A DNA stretch of 54,251 bases, taken from contig NZ_LUHJ01000015.1 of assembly GCF_001597745.1 (NCBI RefSeq), positions 1 to 54,251 on the forward strand. The letters are read 5' to 3'. Source of the stretch: Anabaena sp. 4-3 (GTDB taxonomy: Bacteria > Cyanobacteriota > Cyanobacteriia > Cyanobacteriales > Nostocaceae). Below the pieces are notes generated by a model. The model had not been told where the DNA came from, ran no database searches, and saw nothing but the letters and a program-made list of their open reading frames with translations. Shown here in pieces: positions 26,185-34,647 of this stretch. The stretch's first letter is position 1; each line of letters starts with the position of its first letter. A program made the translations under genes and the position numbers.

Positions 26185-26259
26185 AAAAGAGAAAATAATT
26201 GCATTTTCCATAGTGAATTATGGTTTAAAATGCCGTAAAATCAACAAAACTAATGCCTG

Positions 26260-26317
26260 TTAACCCCCTGACCTCTCAGTTGTTATGGTTATCCATAATA
26301 GAGGTTCTTGAGGTTAA
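26260..26317 (+). promoter_or_regulatory. three-tier hairpin in the calA leader
   Basis: TTAACC/GGTTAA (26260-26265 with 26312-26317), ACCTCT/AGAGGT (26271-26276 with 26300-26305) and TTATGG-TTAT-CCATAA (26283-26298) are nested in one hairpin, about 130 bp before calA. An ATCTCA/TGAGAT hairpin follows (about 26317-26341). This could be a leader-mRNA control structure or a protein-binding site. Confidence 0.45.
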
Positions 26318-26443
26318 TCTCAGCAGGAATTCACCCTTGAGATGGAAGTCCCCAGTAGCTTTGTACAGATGCGAAAAAGTCAAAGACTGGTGTGAGACTA
26401 CATAATTTATCAGTTTGGAGAGAGTAAGGAAAATTTGAGCATA

Positions 26444-26881
26444 ATGACTGAAACTGCAACTGCCCCTTTAACTGGAAAAGCTCTGCTGGCTAAGGTAAAA
26501 GAACTTTCTAATTTACCACGAAGAGAAAGAGCCAAGCAGTGTGGATATTACACTGTTACTAAGAATAATCAGGTTCGCGTCAATCTCACTGATTTTTATG
26601 ATGCTTTGCTATCGGCTAGAGGAATTCCCCTCAGTCCAGAAGCACCAAAAGATGGTCGTGGTCGTGAACCGACATATCGCGTTAGCGTTCATCAGAACGG
26701 TCAAATTGTCATTGGTGCGACTTACACCAAAGCAATGGGCTTAAAACCTGGTGATGAGTTTGAAATTAGACTGGGATACAAGCATATTCACTTGATTCAA
26801 CTCAGTGAAAGTGATAAGAAAGAAATGGCATCAGACATTGATGCTGATGAATCTGAAGAAGATGTAGAAGACGAAGAATAA
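26444..26881 (+). CDS. calA: cyAbrB family DNA-binding regulator CalA (cyAbrB1)
   Basis: A 145-residue cyanobacterial AbrB-like regulator. It starts MTETATAPLTGKALLAKVKE and includes LPRRERAKQCGYYTVTKNNQ; the C-terminal AbrB/SpoVT-type fold contains GRGREPTYRVSVHQNGQIVI and AMGLKPGDEFEIRLG, then an acidic tail of Asp/Glu residues. I prefer the ATG at 26444 over an upstream in-frame TTG at 26435. CyAbrB1 (CalA) is conserved in nearly all cyanobacteria, affects heterocyst formation, hydrogenase and stress genes in Anabaena, and is usually essential. The long structured leader suggests post-transcriptional control. Confidence 0.92.
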   Translation: MTETATAPLTGKALLAKVKELSNLPRRERAKQCGYYTVTKNNQVRVNLTDFYDALLSARGIPLSPEAPKDGRGREPTYRVSVHQNGQIVIGATYTKAMGLKPGDEFEIRLGYKHIHLIQLSESDKKEMASDIDADESEEDVEDEE

Positions 26882-26892
26882 ATTTTCTTGTC

Positions 26893-26935
26893 TTAGGGGT
26901 AAGTTGACGCTGAAAGCTTCTTGACTTATCCCTAA
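26893..26935 (+). terminator. calA terminator-like hairpin
   Basis: TTAGGGGTAAGT pairs with ACTTATCCCTAA (12-bp stem, one G-T pair) starting 11 bases after the calA stop. No clean T-run follows. Confidence 0.6.
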
Positions 26936-27070
26936 CTTCAGAAAAAAATTGTATCTCTAATTGAATAATTGGCTCTAACACCAAAATCCGATTAGACCCC
27001 TTGCAGAATTCACCAGTTTTGGTAAAGTCTTGATTGATCAGCAAGACATTTATTCTGCAAGCAGTCTATT

Positions 27071-27940
27071 GTGCTTTTTTTAGATAATTTGACAAATTTA
27101 CTTCAGCCATTCCTCAACAATCTACTGGCATTGATGAAAGATGCACCAGTCATAGTTGTGGTGATGGCATTTTTTCTTAGCTGGGTAGGTTGTTGGCTAC
27201 CAGTGGCAGTCACATTACTCAGATTGCTGCATTGGCAACCACTAAAACCGCTACAACCACAGCAGAAATTACCGTTAATTGTCTCACTTTACCTATTAGC
27301 ACCTCTGATGATATGGGGAGTTATGGGGTTAACTAATAGTTCTATTGGCAATTACGGATTTACTGCTAATTTTACCCTGCTCAGTTCCCTAGCACTTGGT
27401 TTCGGCTTAGGATTGCTGAGTATAGCTGTTTTATATATCTTTCAATTCTGGTTGGGTTGGTGCGACTGGGAAAAGTCCAACATTCAGCAACTACCAGCTA
27501 TATTTTTACCAATTCTATTAATAGCGTTGTTGGTTGGGGGTATAGAAGAATTAGTTTTTCGGGGTTTCCTGTTAACGGAATTAGAGCGAGAATACCCTCT
27601 ATGGTTAGCAGCAGTAATTTCTAGTCTGATTTTTGCTGGATTACATTTAGTCTGGGAACAACGGGAAACTATCCCACAACTACCGGGGTTATGGTTATTA
27701 GGAATGATGTTAGTGTTGGCGAGGATAAGCGATCGCGGTAATTTAGGGATAGCTTGGGGATTACATTCAGCTTTAGTATGGGCGATCGCTACTATAGATA
27801 CAGCCCAATTAATCACTTACACAGGTACAGTTTCCGAGTGGTGGACTGGTAAAAATAAAAAACCCCTGGCTGGGGTGGCGGGAATTGTTTGTGTTGTAGT
27901 GACTGGTTTAATTTTGTGGTTATTCTCAAAATTGTTTTGA
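27071..27940 (+). CDS. CPBP family intramembrane metalloprotease
   Basis: A 289-residue polytopic membrane protein (about seven hydrophobic segments) of the CAAX-protease/bacteriocin-processing (Abi) family. The three catalytic motifs are present: EELVFRG near residue 158, GLHLVW near 195 and HSALVW near 235. GTG start at 27071. Such proteins cleave membrane-associated peptides, but the substrates of cyanobacterial members are unknown. It sits between calA and the convergent ctaB with no obvious operon partner. Confidence 0.88.
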   Translation: MLFLDNLTNLLQPFLNNLLALMKDAPVIVVVMAFFLSWVGCWLPVAVTLLRLLHWQPLKPLQPQQKLPLIVSLYLLAPLMIWGVMGLTNSSIGNYGFTANFTLLSSLALGFGLGLLSIAVLYIFQFWLGWCDWEKSNIQQLPAIFLPILLIALLVGGIEELVFRGFLLTELEREYPLWLAAVISSLIFAGLHLVWEQRETIPQLPGLWLLGMMLVLARISDRGNLGIAWGLHSALVWAIATIDTAQLITYTGTVSEWWTGKNKKPLAGVAGIVCVVVTGLILWLFSKLF

Positions 27941-28040
27941 ATTTTGAATTTTCTAGCGAGATAACCTAGGCTATTGGGAATTAATGATAGTGCGATCGCG
28001 CCTTGAACTTTACCAACGCGATCGCTCAATTGTCCATGCG

Positions 28041-28985
28041 CTAACTAATGAAAGCGATTACAGCATTAACCACTCGATGGGTAATTGGTAGACTATCTAT
28101 CACCATACTCAAACACAACAGCATCATGTATGAGATAGAAAAGAGAAACACATCTCTAGCTAAATTGCGATCTTCGGGGTTGTGTAACAAACACCAAGAC
28201 TTACGAATAAATAATCCTCCCAACCCAGCCGCGAAGGCGGCGTAAATCATGCCGCTAGCGTGCAGAGGATACACCAATAACAGCGTCGCTACAACTGTAA
28301 TTAGTGTGTAGTACCAAATTTGTTTGACGGTGACGGTAGCACCTTCCACTACAGGTAACATGGGGATGCCCACCTTAGCGTAGTCATCACGAATCATCAA
28401 CGCCAAAGCCCAGAAATGGGGAGGTGTCCATAAAAAGACGATGGCAAAAATTAACCATGCTGCCCAGCTTAAAGTACCTGTGACGGCTGCCCAACCGACT
28501 AAAGCGGGAATTGCACCAGCCGCCCCACCAATCACAATATTTTGGGTACTATGACGCTTGAGCCAATGAGTGTAGACCAAAACATAAAAAATAATGCCGG
28601 ATAATGCTAGTAAAGCGGCGAGGAGATTGGCGAATACTGTCAGGAGTGTAAAGGAAAGTATTGCTAGTGCGATCGCAAAAATTAACGCATCACGGGGTTG
28701 TACCCTACCGGAAGGCATAGGACGATGCCGCGTCCTTTCCATATCATAATCAATATCACGGTCATAGATACAGTTAATTGTCTGCGCGCTAGCAGCCGCT
28801 AAAGTCCCGCCAGTCAAGGTTACTAACAAGAGTAATGGATCTACTTGTCCCTGGGCAGCAATCCACATACTCCCAGCAGTAGTAATTAACAGCAATGGGA
28901 TAATCCGAGGTTTAGTGAGCTGATAATAGCTGTGAATTACCTGTAAAAAGTTTTCGTGGTGGCGAGAGACATTAGTCTCAATCAT
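28041..28985 (-). CDS. ctaB: heme O synthase (protoheme IX farnesyltransferase)
   Basis: A 314-residue UbiA-type prenyltransferase that adds farnesyl to heme B to make heme O for the oxidase. The metal-prenyl-diphosphate motif is [20 protein letters not shown] and the second Asp site is in [20 protein letters not shown]. There are about nine membrane segments. It lies downstream of ctaA on the same strand, 403 bp away, so it may have its own promoter. It acts with ctaA and coxBAC of the neighbourhood. ATG at 28985. Confidence 0.95.
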   Translation of the reverse strand: MIETNVSRHHENFLQVIHSYYQLTKPRIIPLLLITTAGSMWIAAQGQVDPLLLLVTLTGGTLAAASAQTINCIYDRDIDYDMERTRHRPMPSGRVQPRDALIFAIALAILSFTLLTVFANLLAALLALSGIIFYVLVYTHWLKRHSTQNIVIGGAAGAIPALVGWAAVTGTLSWAAWLIFAIVFLWTPPHFWALALMIRDDYAKVGIPMLPVVEGATVTVKQIWYYTLITVVATLLLVYPLHASGMIYAAFAAGLGGLFIRKSWCLLHNPEDRNLARDVFLFSISYMMLLCLSMVIDSLPITHRVVNAVIAFIS

Positions 28986-29388
28986 GTTCGCTTTAATTCC
29001 TTATTTTTCAAGAACTTAAGTACAGCCCTTGTGTGAGGGTTGTATTCCTTGCCTTTAGAACTGCCATGTAGAGAGTGTGGAAAGGAAAAAGGCAGGGGGT
29101 GAGAGTTGTGAACAGAGGGGTAGGGAGTTTGCTTCTACTTCCTCTTTACTTTTTCATGGTTTGTTGGTGTAAGGAGTTCATTACCAACTACTTATGGCTT
29201 TTTTCTAGAGTCAATGCTGACGCAGGGGAATTTTTGTAAACTGCCACCACTTCTAGTTATGGGGATTAATACTATAGGTGATGTCAAGTTGGTTACAACA
29301 CTAAAAGAGGAATGGCTAATGGCTAATTGCCATTAGTCATTAGTAACCATAAAGGTAATATCTAGGATGCAAGCAAACTTGAGAGTAG
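28986..29388. other. 403-bp spacer between ctaA and ctaB
   Basis: No gene. It contains purine-rich segments near 29090 and a perfect hairpin CTAATGGC-TAATT-GCCATTAG at 29316-29336, which resembles the heptad-repeat family folded back on itself and could act as a ctaA terminator. Confidence 0.5.
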
Positions 29389-30372
29389 TTACAGATTCGA
29401 GCCATTCGCTTGGGTACTGGTAGTAGATGCGGTTACACCCACAAAGGCAGTATTAATTTCACGGCTAGCACTCCAGTCACGTAATGCCAGAACGGTAAAA
29501 GCGACTAAAGTACCTAACAGAGTGGCACCCACAGCTTGGTGAGATACAGTCAGAGGTTCGACTTGCAGATGTAATCGGAAAGTTGCAACTCCCAACAATA
29601 GCTGTAAAACCAATAAGACACCAGCCATATTAGCCAAGCGTCGCAAAGCTGGGTGTAGTGCTGGTGTACGCCAGGAAATGATCACCACTGCCAAAGTTGC
29701 CACTGTTGGCGGTACTAAGCCAAAAATATGGCTATACATCACACCGCAAAGTTGAGAACCTGCAAAACACTGGTGTAAAGCCCAACGAGAACCGACCAAA
29801 GCACCTAGTAGACTCTGCACGTAAACTAAAATTGCGGCGGTTAAACCTATCCACGGCAGCTTACCTACGTTTCCTGTTCCCTGATAGGGAGTCAGCGCGA
29901 TGCCGACAATTAACAGGGTAGTGAAAAATAATAAAGCTGTGCCTAAGTGGGCTGTAACGATATCAAATCGTAACAATTCAGTAACGGTGAGTCCCCCCAA
30001 AATGCCTTGGAAGACGATGAGAAACAAGGCAAATGTCGATGCCCAGGGTAACCAGGTTGGTAAAACTCGACGATGCCACCAGGATAAACCACAGAGGGCG
30101 ATCGCACTCACACCAATCAAACTAGCATCCAAGCGGTGAAACCATTCCAAAAACACTTGGAGATTCATTTGTTTAGCTGGCACCAGTTCCCCATAACACA
30201 GTGGCCAGTCTGGGCAAGCTAGCCCAGCATTCATGACGCGGGTAGCACTGCCGATAGCCATCAAAATCAAGGTAGCTATACACATCCGCCATACCAAGCG
30301 ACGAATTACATCCTTGGGCTTTTGCTGCATTGCTGCCGATTCATTTTGTTGTTCTAAGACAAATTCGTTCAT
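29389..30372 (-). CDS. ctaA: heme A synthase (COX15/CtaA family)
   Basis: A 327-residue membrane monooxygenase that converts heme O to heme A. There are eight hydrophobic segments in two halves. Signature elements are GSATRVMNAGLACPDWPLCYGELV (Cys pair), EWFHRLDAS (conserved His), VTAHLGTALLFF and VSHQAVGATLLG (paired His). I take ATG at 30372 (MNEFVLEQQ); another ATG at 30426 with a GGAG 11 bases ahead is possible and would add 18 residues. It is divergent from coxB and both likely share the 349-400 bp spacer promoter. Confidence 0.93.
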   Translation of the reverse strand: MNEFVLEQQNESAAMQQKPKDVIRRLVWRMCIATLILMAIGSATRVMNAGLACPDWPLCYGELVPAKQMNLQVFLEWFHRLDASLIGVSAIALCGLSWWHRRVLPTWLPWASTFALFLIVFQGILGGLTVTELLRFDIVTAHLGTALLFFTTLLIVGIALTPYQGTGNVGKLPWIGLTAAILVYVQSLLGALVGSRWALHQCFAGSQLCGVMYSHIFGLVPPTVATLAVVIISWRTPALHPALRRLANMAGVLLVLQLLLGVATFRLHLQVEPLTVSHQAVGATLLGTLVAFTVLALRDWSASREINTAFVGVTASTTSTQANGSNL

Positions 30373-30426
30373 GAAGGATACCTTCAGCCCGCTATTGGTG
30401 AAGTTTTGAGAATTTTCTATTTTCAT

Positions 30427-30775
30427 TACTGACTCATCTCCACCCTAGCGTATAGAACCAGGGTTAATTGTTTAGCTTTTACTTAATACTTTGAATCACT
30501 CTGGCTGTTGCTAGCCGGAAGCTTTAGGTATTTTTTAAGTTGTCAATAATTTCTTAAGATTCATCAAGGTGAATTTCCTAAATTTTCCTTAAATTTTGCT
30601 AATTTTTGACATCTACTCTCGGCAGTATCTAATAGTTATCTTTTACTCAAAATTCTGATTGTAGGCGAAAAAATTAATAAAAATTTCAGAACAGTCGTCT
30701 CCATATCTAATAGCCTGGTCTACCGTAGTAAGTGAGTTACTTTGAGATAACGTGATCAATTCATTTAAGTGAATC
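30427..30775. promoter_or_regulatory. divergent ctaA / coxBAC promoter region
   Basis: An AT-rich spacer of about 350 bp. I looked for an NtcA box (GTA-N8-TAC) near 30727 and found only GTA/TAC with the wrong spacing. No gene seen. Confidence 0.5.
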
Positions 30776-31858
30776 GTGAAAATTCCAAGTTCAATCTGGA
30801 CATTACTAATTGGCATTGGGCTAACTCTGATTAGCCTGTGGTACGGACAAAATCATAATTTGTTGCCAGTTGCCGCATCAAATGAGGCTGTCTTGGTAGA
30901 TGGTCTGTTTAATACGATGATGACTGTTTCAGCAGGTATATTTTTGCTAGTTGAAGGTGTATTATTTTACTGTGCATTTAAATATCGTCGCCGACCTGGT
31001 GATCAGGAAGATGGGCCACCAATTGAAGGTAATGTACCTTTAGAAATACTCTGGACTGCAATCCCAGCAATTATCGTTATCGGTATTTCTGTCTACAGTT
31101 TTGATGTTTATAACGACATCGGTGGTTTTGATCCCCACGCCATCCATGAAGCCCCAATTATGCAGGAATCGATGACAATGCCTGGGGCGGCGATCGCCGC
31201 AACTTTAAACGATACCCCTCCTAAGACTGCGCCTAACCTGAATCAAGAAAAATCTGATCAGGCTATGCAAGATCCAGCTACAGCCGCAGTCCGCAATGCG
31301 GATCAAATTCCCCAAAAGCAGAATGCTCCGGGTGTGGGTAGCGTTGCACCCACTATTGGTGCTAGTCGGGAAAAAGCTGGGCAACCACCGGAATTAACAG
31401 TCAATGTGACTGGTTTGCAATACGCTTGGCTGTTTACCTATCCCGAAACAGGTATTACCTCTGGGGAACTGCACGTTCCCATTGGGCGAGAAGTGCAAAT
31501 TAATATGACAGCGAATGATGTCATCCACGCTTTTTGGGTGCCAGAGTTTCGTCTCAAGCAAGATGCAATTCCCGGTAGACAGACTGAAATTCGCTTCACG
31601 CCTAAGAAAGAAGGTGACTATGCGCTGATTTGTGCTGAACTGTGCGGCCCTTACCACGGCGCAATGAGAACTCAGGTAGTAGTTGAGTCACAGGCAGCAT
31701 TTGACAAATGGATGCAAGAACAGGTAGCTGCGAATAATGACACGCTTCAAGAAGCGATCGCTATTAACCCAGCTAACCAATCCCCAGACGAATTTCTGGC
31801 ACCTCATACCAAAGACATGGGAATTAACCCCGAAATCCTCCATCAAGTTCACCAATAG
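30776..31858 (+). CDS. coxB: cytochrome c oxidase subunit II
   Basis: A 360-residue subunit with GTG start. Two membrane spans (about 8-24 and 50-70, then 92-108) precede a lumen-side cupredoxin domain. The CuA ligands are visible: H251, C286, E288, C290, H294 and M297 (NDVIHAFWVPEF; CAELCGPYHGAM). It accepts electrons from cytochrome c6 or plastocyanin. A 90-residue Ala/Pro/Gln/Asn-rich insertion (about 120-205) lies between the last span and the CuA domain, longer than in canonical CoxB. It is first in coxBAC; the spacer to coxA is 79 bp and repeat-rich. Confidence 0.95.
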   Translation: MKIPSSIWTLLIGIGLTLISLWYGQNHNLLPVAASNEAVLVDGLFNTMMTVSAGIFLLVEGVLFYCAFKYRRRPGDQEDGPPIEGNVPLEILWTAIPAIIVIGISVYSFDVYNDIGGFDPHAIHEAPIMQESMTMPGAAIAATLNDTPPKTAPNLNQEKSDQAMQDPATAAVRNADQIPQKQNAPGVGSVAPTIGASREKAGQPPELTVNVTGLQYAWLFTYPETGITSGELHVPIGREVQINMTANDVIHAFWVPEFRLKQDAIPGRQTEIRFTPKKEGDYALICAELCGPYHGAMRTQVVVESQAAFDKWMQEQVAANNDTLQEAIAINPANQSPDEFLAPHTKDMGINPEILHQVHQ

Positions 31859-31860
31859 TC

Positions 31861-31930
31861 AAAAAGTCCATAGTCCACAGTCCAAAGCTACAACCAATGA
31901 CTAATGACTAATGACCAATGACTAATAACA
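31861..31930. repeat. TAGTCCA / AATGACTAATG short repeats in the coxB-coxA spacer
   Basis: CCATAGTCCACAGTCCA followed by four AATGACTA/AATGACCA units directly before coxA. Confidence 0.75.
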
Positions 31931-31937
31931 AACAACC

Positions 31938-33656
31938 ATGACACAAGCTCAATTACAAGAAACAGCCAACATCCCTGCTCATATTGAAGAACCAGGGGTA
32001 AGACATTGGCGAGACTACTTTAGCTTTAATACAGATCACAAAGTAATTGGACTGCAATATCTCGTTACTTCCTTCATTTTTTACTGCATTGGCGGCGTTT
32101 TAGCTGACTTAGTGCGTACAGAACTACGAACTCCAGAAGTAGATTTTGTGAGTCCAGAACTTTACAACAGCCTGTTTACACTGCACGCCACCATCATGAT
32201 TTTCTTGTGGATTGTGCCAGCCGGGGCGGGGTTTGCTAACTTTCTCATCCCCTTGATGATTGGGGCGAAAGATATGGCATTCCCTAGGCTGAATGCTGTG
32301 GCTTTTTGGTTGATTCCCCCAGCCGGGTTGTTGTTAATTTCCAGCTTAATCATCGGGGATGCAGCCCAAGCCGGTTGGACTTCCTACCCTCCTTTAAGTT
32401 TGGTAACAGGACAGGTGGGTGAGGGCATTTGGATTATGAGTGTCCTGTTGTTGGGTACTTCGTCGATTTTGGGGGCAATTAATTTTCTTGTCACCCTGCT
32501 GAAAATGCGAATCCCCACTATGGGTGTTCATCAAATGCCCTTGTTCTGTTGGGCAATGCTGGCGACTTCGGCGTTGGTTTTACTATCAACACCAGTGTTA
32601 GCAGCAGGTTTGATTCTGCTGGCTTTTGATTTATTGGCAGGAACAACATTTTTTAATCCCACTGGTGGTGGTGATCCGGTGGTGTACCAGCACATGTTCT
32701 GGTTTTACTCTCACCCGGCTGTGTATATCATGATTTTGCCTTTCTTTGGGGCAATTTCTGAGGTGATTCCGGTTCATTCCCGTAAACCAATTTTCGGTTA
32801 TAAAGCGATCGCCTACTCTTCCTTAGCCATCAGTTTCTTAGGGCTAATCGTTTGGGCGCACCACATGTTTACCAGTGGGATTCCTGGTTGGTTGCGGATG
32901 TTCTTTATGATCACCACTATGATCATTGCTGTACCCACAGGAATCAAAATTTTTAGCTGGTTAGCGACAATGTGGGCTGGCAAAATCCAATTCAACCCTG
33001 CCATGTTGTTTGCAATGGGTTTTGTGGGAACTTTCGTCATTGGTGGCATCAGTGGCGTGATGTTGGCAGCCGTGCCTTTTGATATTCACGTTCACGACAC
33101 TTATTTTGTGGTGGCACACCTACACTATGTATTGTTTGGTGGTAGTGTGTTGGGTATTTTTGCCGCTATTTATCACTGGTTCCCGAAAATGACGGGGCGG
33201 ATGATGAATGAAACTTGGGGTAAGGTGCATTTTGCCCTGACGATTGTGGGGCTAAATATGGCATTCCTACCAATGCACAAGTTAGGGATGATGGGCATGA
33301 ACCGCCGGGTGGCTCAGTATGATCCCAAATTTACCCTGTTAAATGAAATTTGCACTTACGGTGCTTACATTCTGGCTGTTTCCACATTCCCGTTTATCAT
33401 CAACGCTATTTGGAGTTGGATGTACGGAGAGAAAGCGGGTAATAATCCCTGGAAAGCACTCACCTTAGAGTGGGCGACTACCTCACCACCAGCCATTGAA
33501 AATTTTGAAACACTGCCAGTGTTAACCCATGGCCCCTATGACTATGGTGTAGAACTCGCACCTGCTGATGTCTCCCCATCTGAAAATCCCGTACTCAGGG
33601 CTGATACTGATGAGCCATATCCCAGCATTGAGTCTGATTTAGAGGTTAGAGGCTAG
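31938..33656 (+). CDS. coxA: cytochrome c oxidase subunit I
   Basis: A 572-residue, twelve-span catalytic subunit that reduces O2 to water and pumps protons. Heme and copper ligands are recognisable: TLHATIMIF (His83, low-spin heme), FYSHPAVYIMIL (CuB His and the cross-linked Tyr of the HPAVY motif), WAHHMFTSG (two CuB His) and VVAHLHYVLFGG (heme a3 and heme a His). The hydrophilic C-terminus after residue 520 is acidic and Pro-rich. It is the middle gene of coxBAC, flanked by repeat-rich spacers on both sides. Confidence 0.97.
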   Translation: MTQAQLQETANIPAHIEEPGVRHWRDYFSFNTDHKVIGLQYLVTSFIFYCIGGVLADLVRTELRTPEVDFVSPELYNSLFTLHATIMIFLWIVPAGAGFANFLIPLMIGAKDMAFPRLNAVAFWLIPPAGLLLISSLIIGDAAQAGWTSYPPLSLVTGQVGEGIWIMSVLLLGTSSILGAINFLVTLLKMRIPTMGVHQMPLFCWAMLATSALVLLSTPVLAAGLILLAFDLLAGTTFFNPTGGGDPVVYQHMFWFYSHPAVYIMILPFFGAISEVIPVHSRKPIFGYKAIAYSSLAISFLGLIVWAHHMFTSGIPGWLRMFFMITTMIIAVPTGIKIFSWLATMWAGKIQFNPAMLFAMGFVGTFVIGGISGVMLAAVPFDIHVHDTYFVVAHLHYVLFGGSVLGIFAAIYHWFPKMTGRMMNETWGKVHFALTIVGLNMAFLPMHKLGMMGMNRRVAQYDPKFTLLNEICTYGAYILAVSTFPFIINAIWSWMYGEKAGNNPWKALTLEWATTSPPAIENFETLPVLTHGPYDYGVELAPADVSPSENPVLRADTDEPYPSIESDLEVRG

Positions 33657-33720
33657 GGGAGCAGAGGGAGCAGGGGAGCAGGGGAACGGAGAAAGAAACA
33701 CTTTGACCCAATCCCCAATC
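33657..33720. repeat. G-rich GGGAGCAGG repeats in the coxA-coxC spacer
   Basis: GGGGAGCAG, AGGGAGCAG and GGGGAGCAG units follow the coxA stop directly; the type resembles spacers at 13310 and 23305. Confidence 0.7.
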
Positions 33721-33755
33721 CCCAAACTATTCACATTTCACACTTGTCAAAATTC

Positions 33756-34373
33756 ATGCAAAGTCAAACAATTGACCCAGCGAAAACAGAACTGAATCAT
33801 CATGCGGCGGCGATCGCTGCTCATGAAGAACATCCCGATCATCGTCTGTTTGGGATATTTGTGTTCTTGATTGCTGAAGGAATGATTTTTATGGGGTTGT
33901 TCGGAGCTTATCTAGCTCTCCGTTCAACTTTACCTGCGTGGCCGCCCGCAGGTACACCAGAGTTAGAACTGCTACTACCTGGAGTTAACACTGTCAATCT
34001 GATTGCTAGTAGTTTTGTCATGCACAATGCTGACACTGCTATCAAAAAGAATGATACCAAGGGAATGCGTACTTGGTTAGCGATTACCGCCGTCATGGGT
34101 ACAATTTTCTTAGTCGGTCAGGTTTACGAATATACACATTTAGAATTTGGTCTGACTACTAATTTATTTGCCAGTGCCTTTTATGTGTTGACGGGTTTCC
34201 ACGGTTTGCACGTTACTATCGGCGTTTTGGCGATTTTGGCTGTGTTGTGGCGATCGCGCTCTCCCGGTCACTATAGTAGTGAAAAACACTTTGGTGTGGA
34301 AGCTGCGGAAATTTATTGGCACTTTGTTGACGTAATTTGGATTATTTTGTTCGGATTACTCTATTTACTGTGA
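33756..34373 (+). CDS. coxC: cytochrome c oxidase subunit III
   Basis: A 205-residue protein with five membrane spans and the CoxC motifs FLIAEGMIFMGLFGAYLALR, TGFHGLHVTIG and EIYWHFVDVIWIILFGLLYL. I start it at the ATG at 33756; an in-frame TTG four codons upstream is possible. Subunit III stabilises the oxidase and helps proton uptake. It is the last gene of coxBAC and is followed by a strong terminator. Confidence 0.94.
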   Translation: MQSQTIDPAKTELNHHAAAIAAHEEHPDHRLFGIFVFLIAEGMIFMGLFGAYLALRSTLPAWPPAGTPELELLLPGVNTVNLIASSFVMHNADTAIKKNDTKGMRTWLAITAVMGTIFLVGQVYEYTHLEFGLTTNLFASAFYVLTGFHGLHVTIGVLAILAVLWRSRSPGHYSSEKHFGVEAAEIYWHFVDVIWIILFGLLYLL

Positions 34374-34417
34374 GAATTCATTATTTAGTTGTTCACTCCA
34401 CGCGGACAACTTCCAAA

Positions 34418-34444
34418 TTTCCCCCCTTTGGGGGTTTTTTTTTT
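34418..34444 (+). terminator. rho-independent-type terminator after coxC
   Basis: CCCCC and GGGGG with a short CTTT loop, then an uninterrupted run of T (34435-34444). It is the clearest intrinsic terminator in the window and ends the coxBAC transcript. Confidence 0.85.
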
Positions 34445-34647
34445 AGGAAATGCTGAGTTAGAAACTTTCTTGTGTATTTCTGTAACATCAAATACAGTCA
34501 ATACTGGTTTCTTGAGGAGAAAAATTAACAATAGTGTAGATGAGTTTGCCGAATCAAACCTAACTATATCAAGACTTTTGCGGTTTTCGCTGTTACTCAG
34601 CCGCATTTACTACTCAAATCAACTAAACCTGATTGCAATATAAGCTG

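Noticed and set aside
30700-30775. NtcA box upstream of coxB
   Set aside because: GTA and TAC are separated by 7 or 10 bases, not 8.
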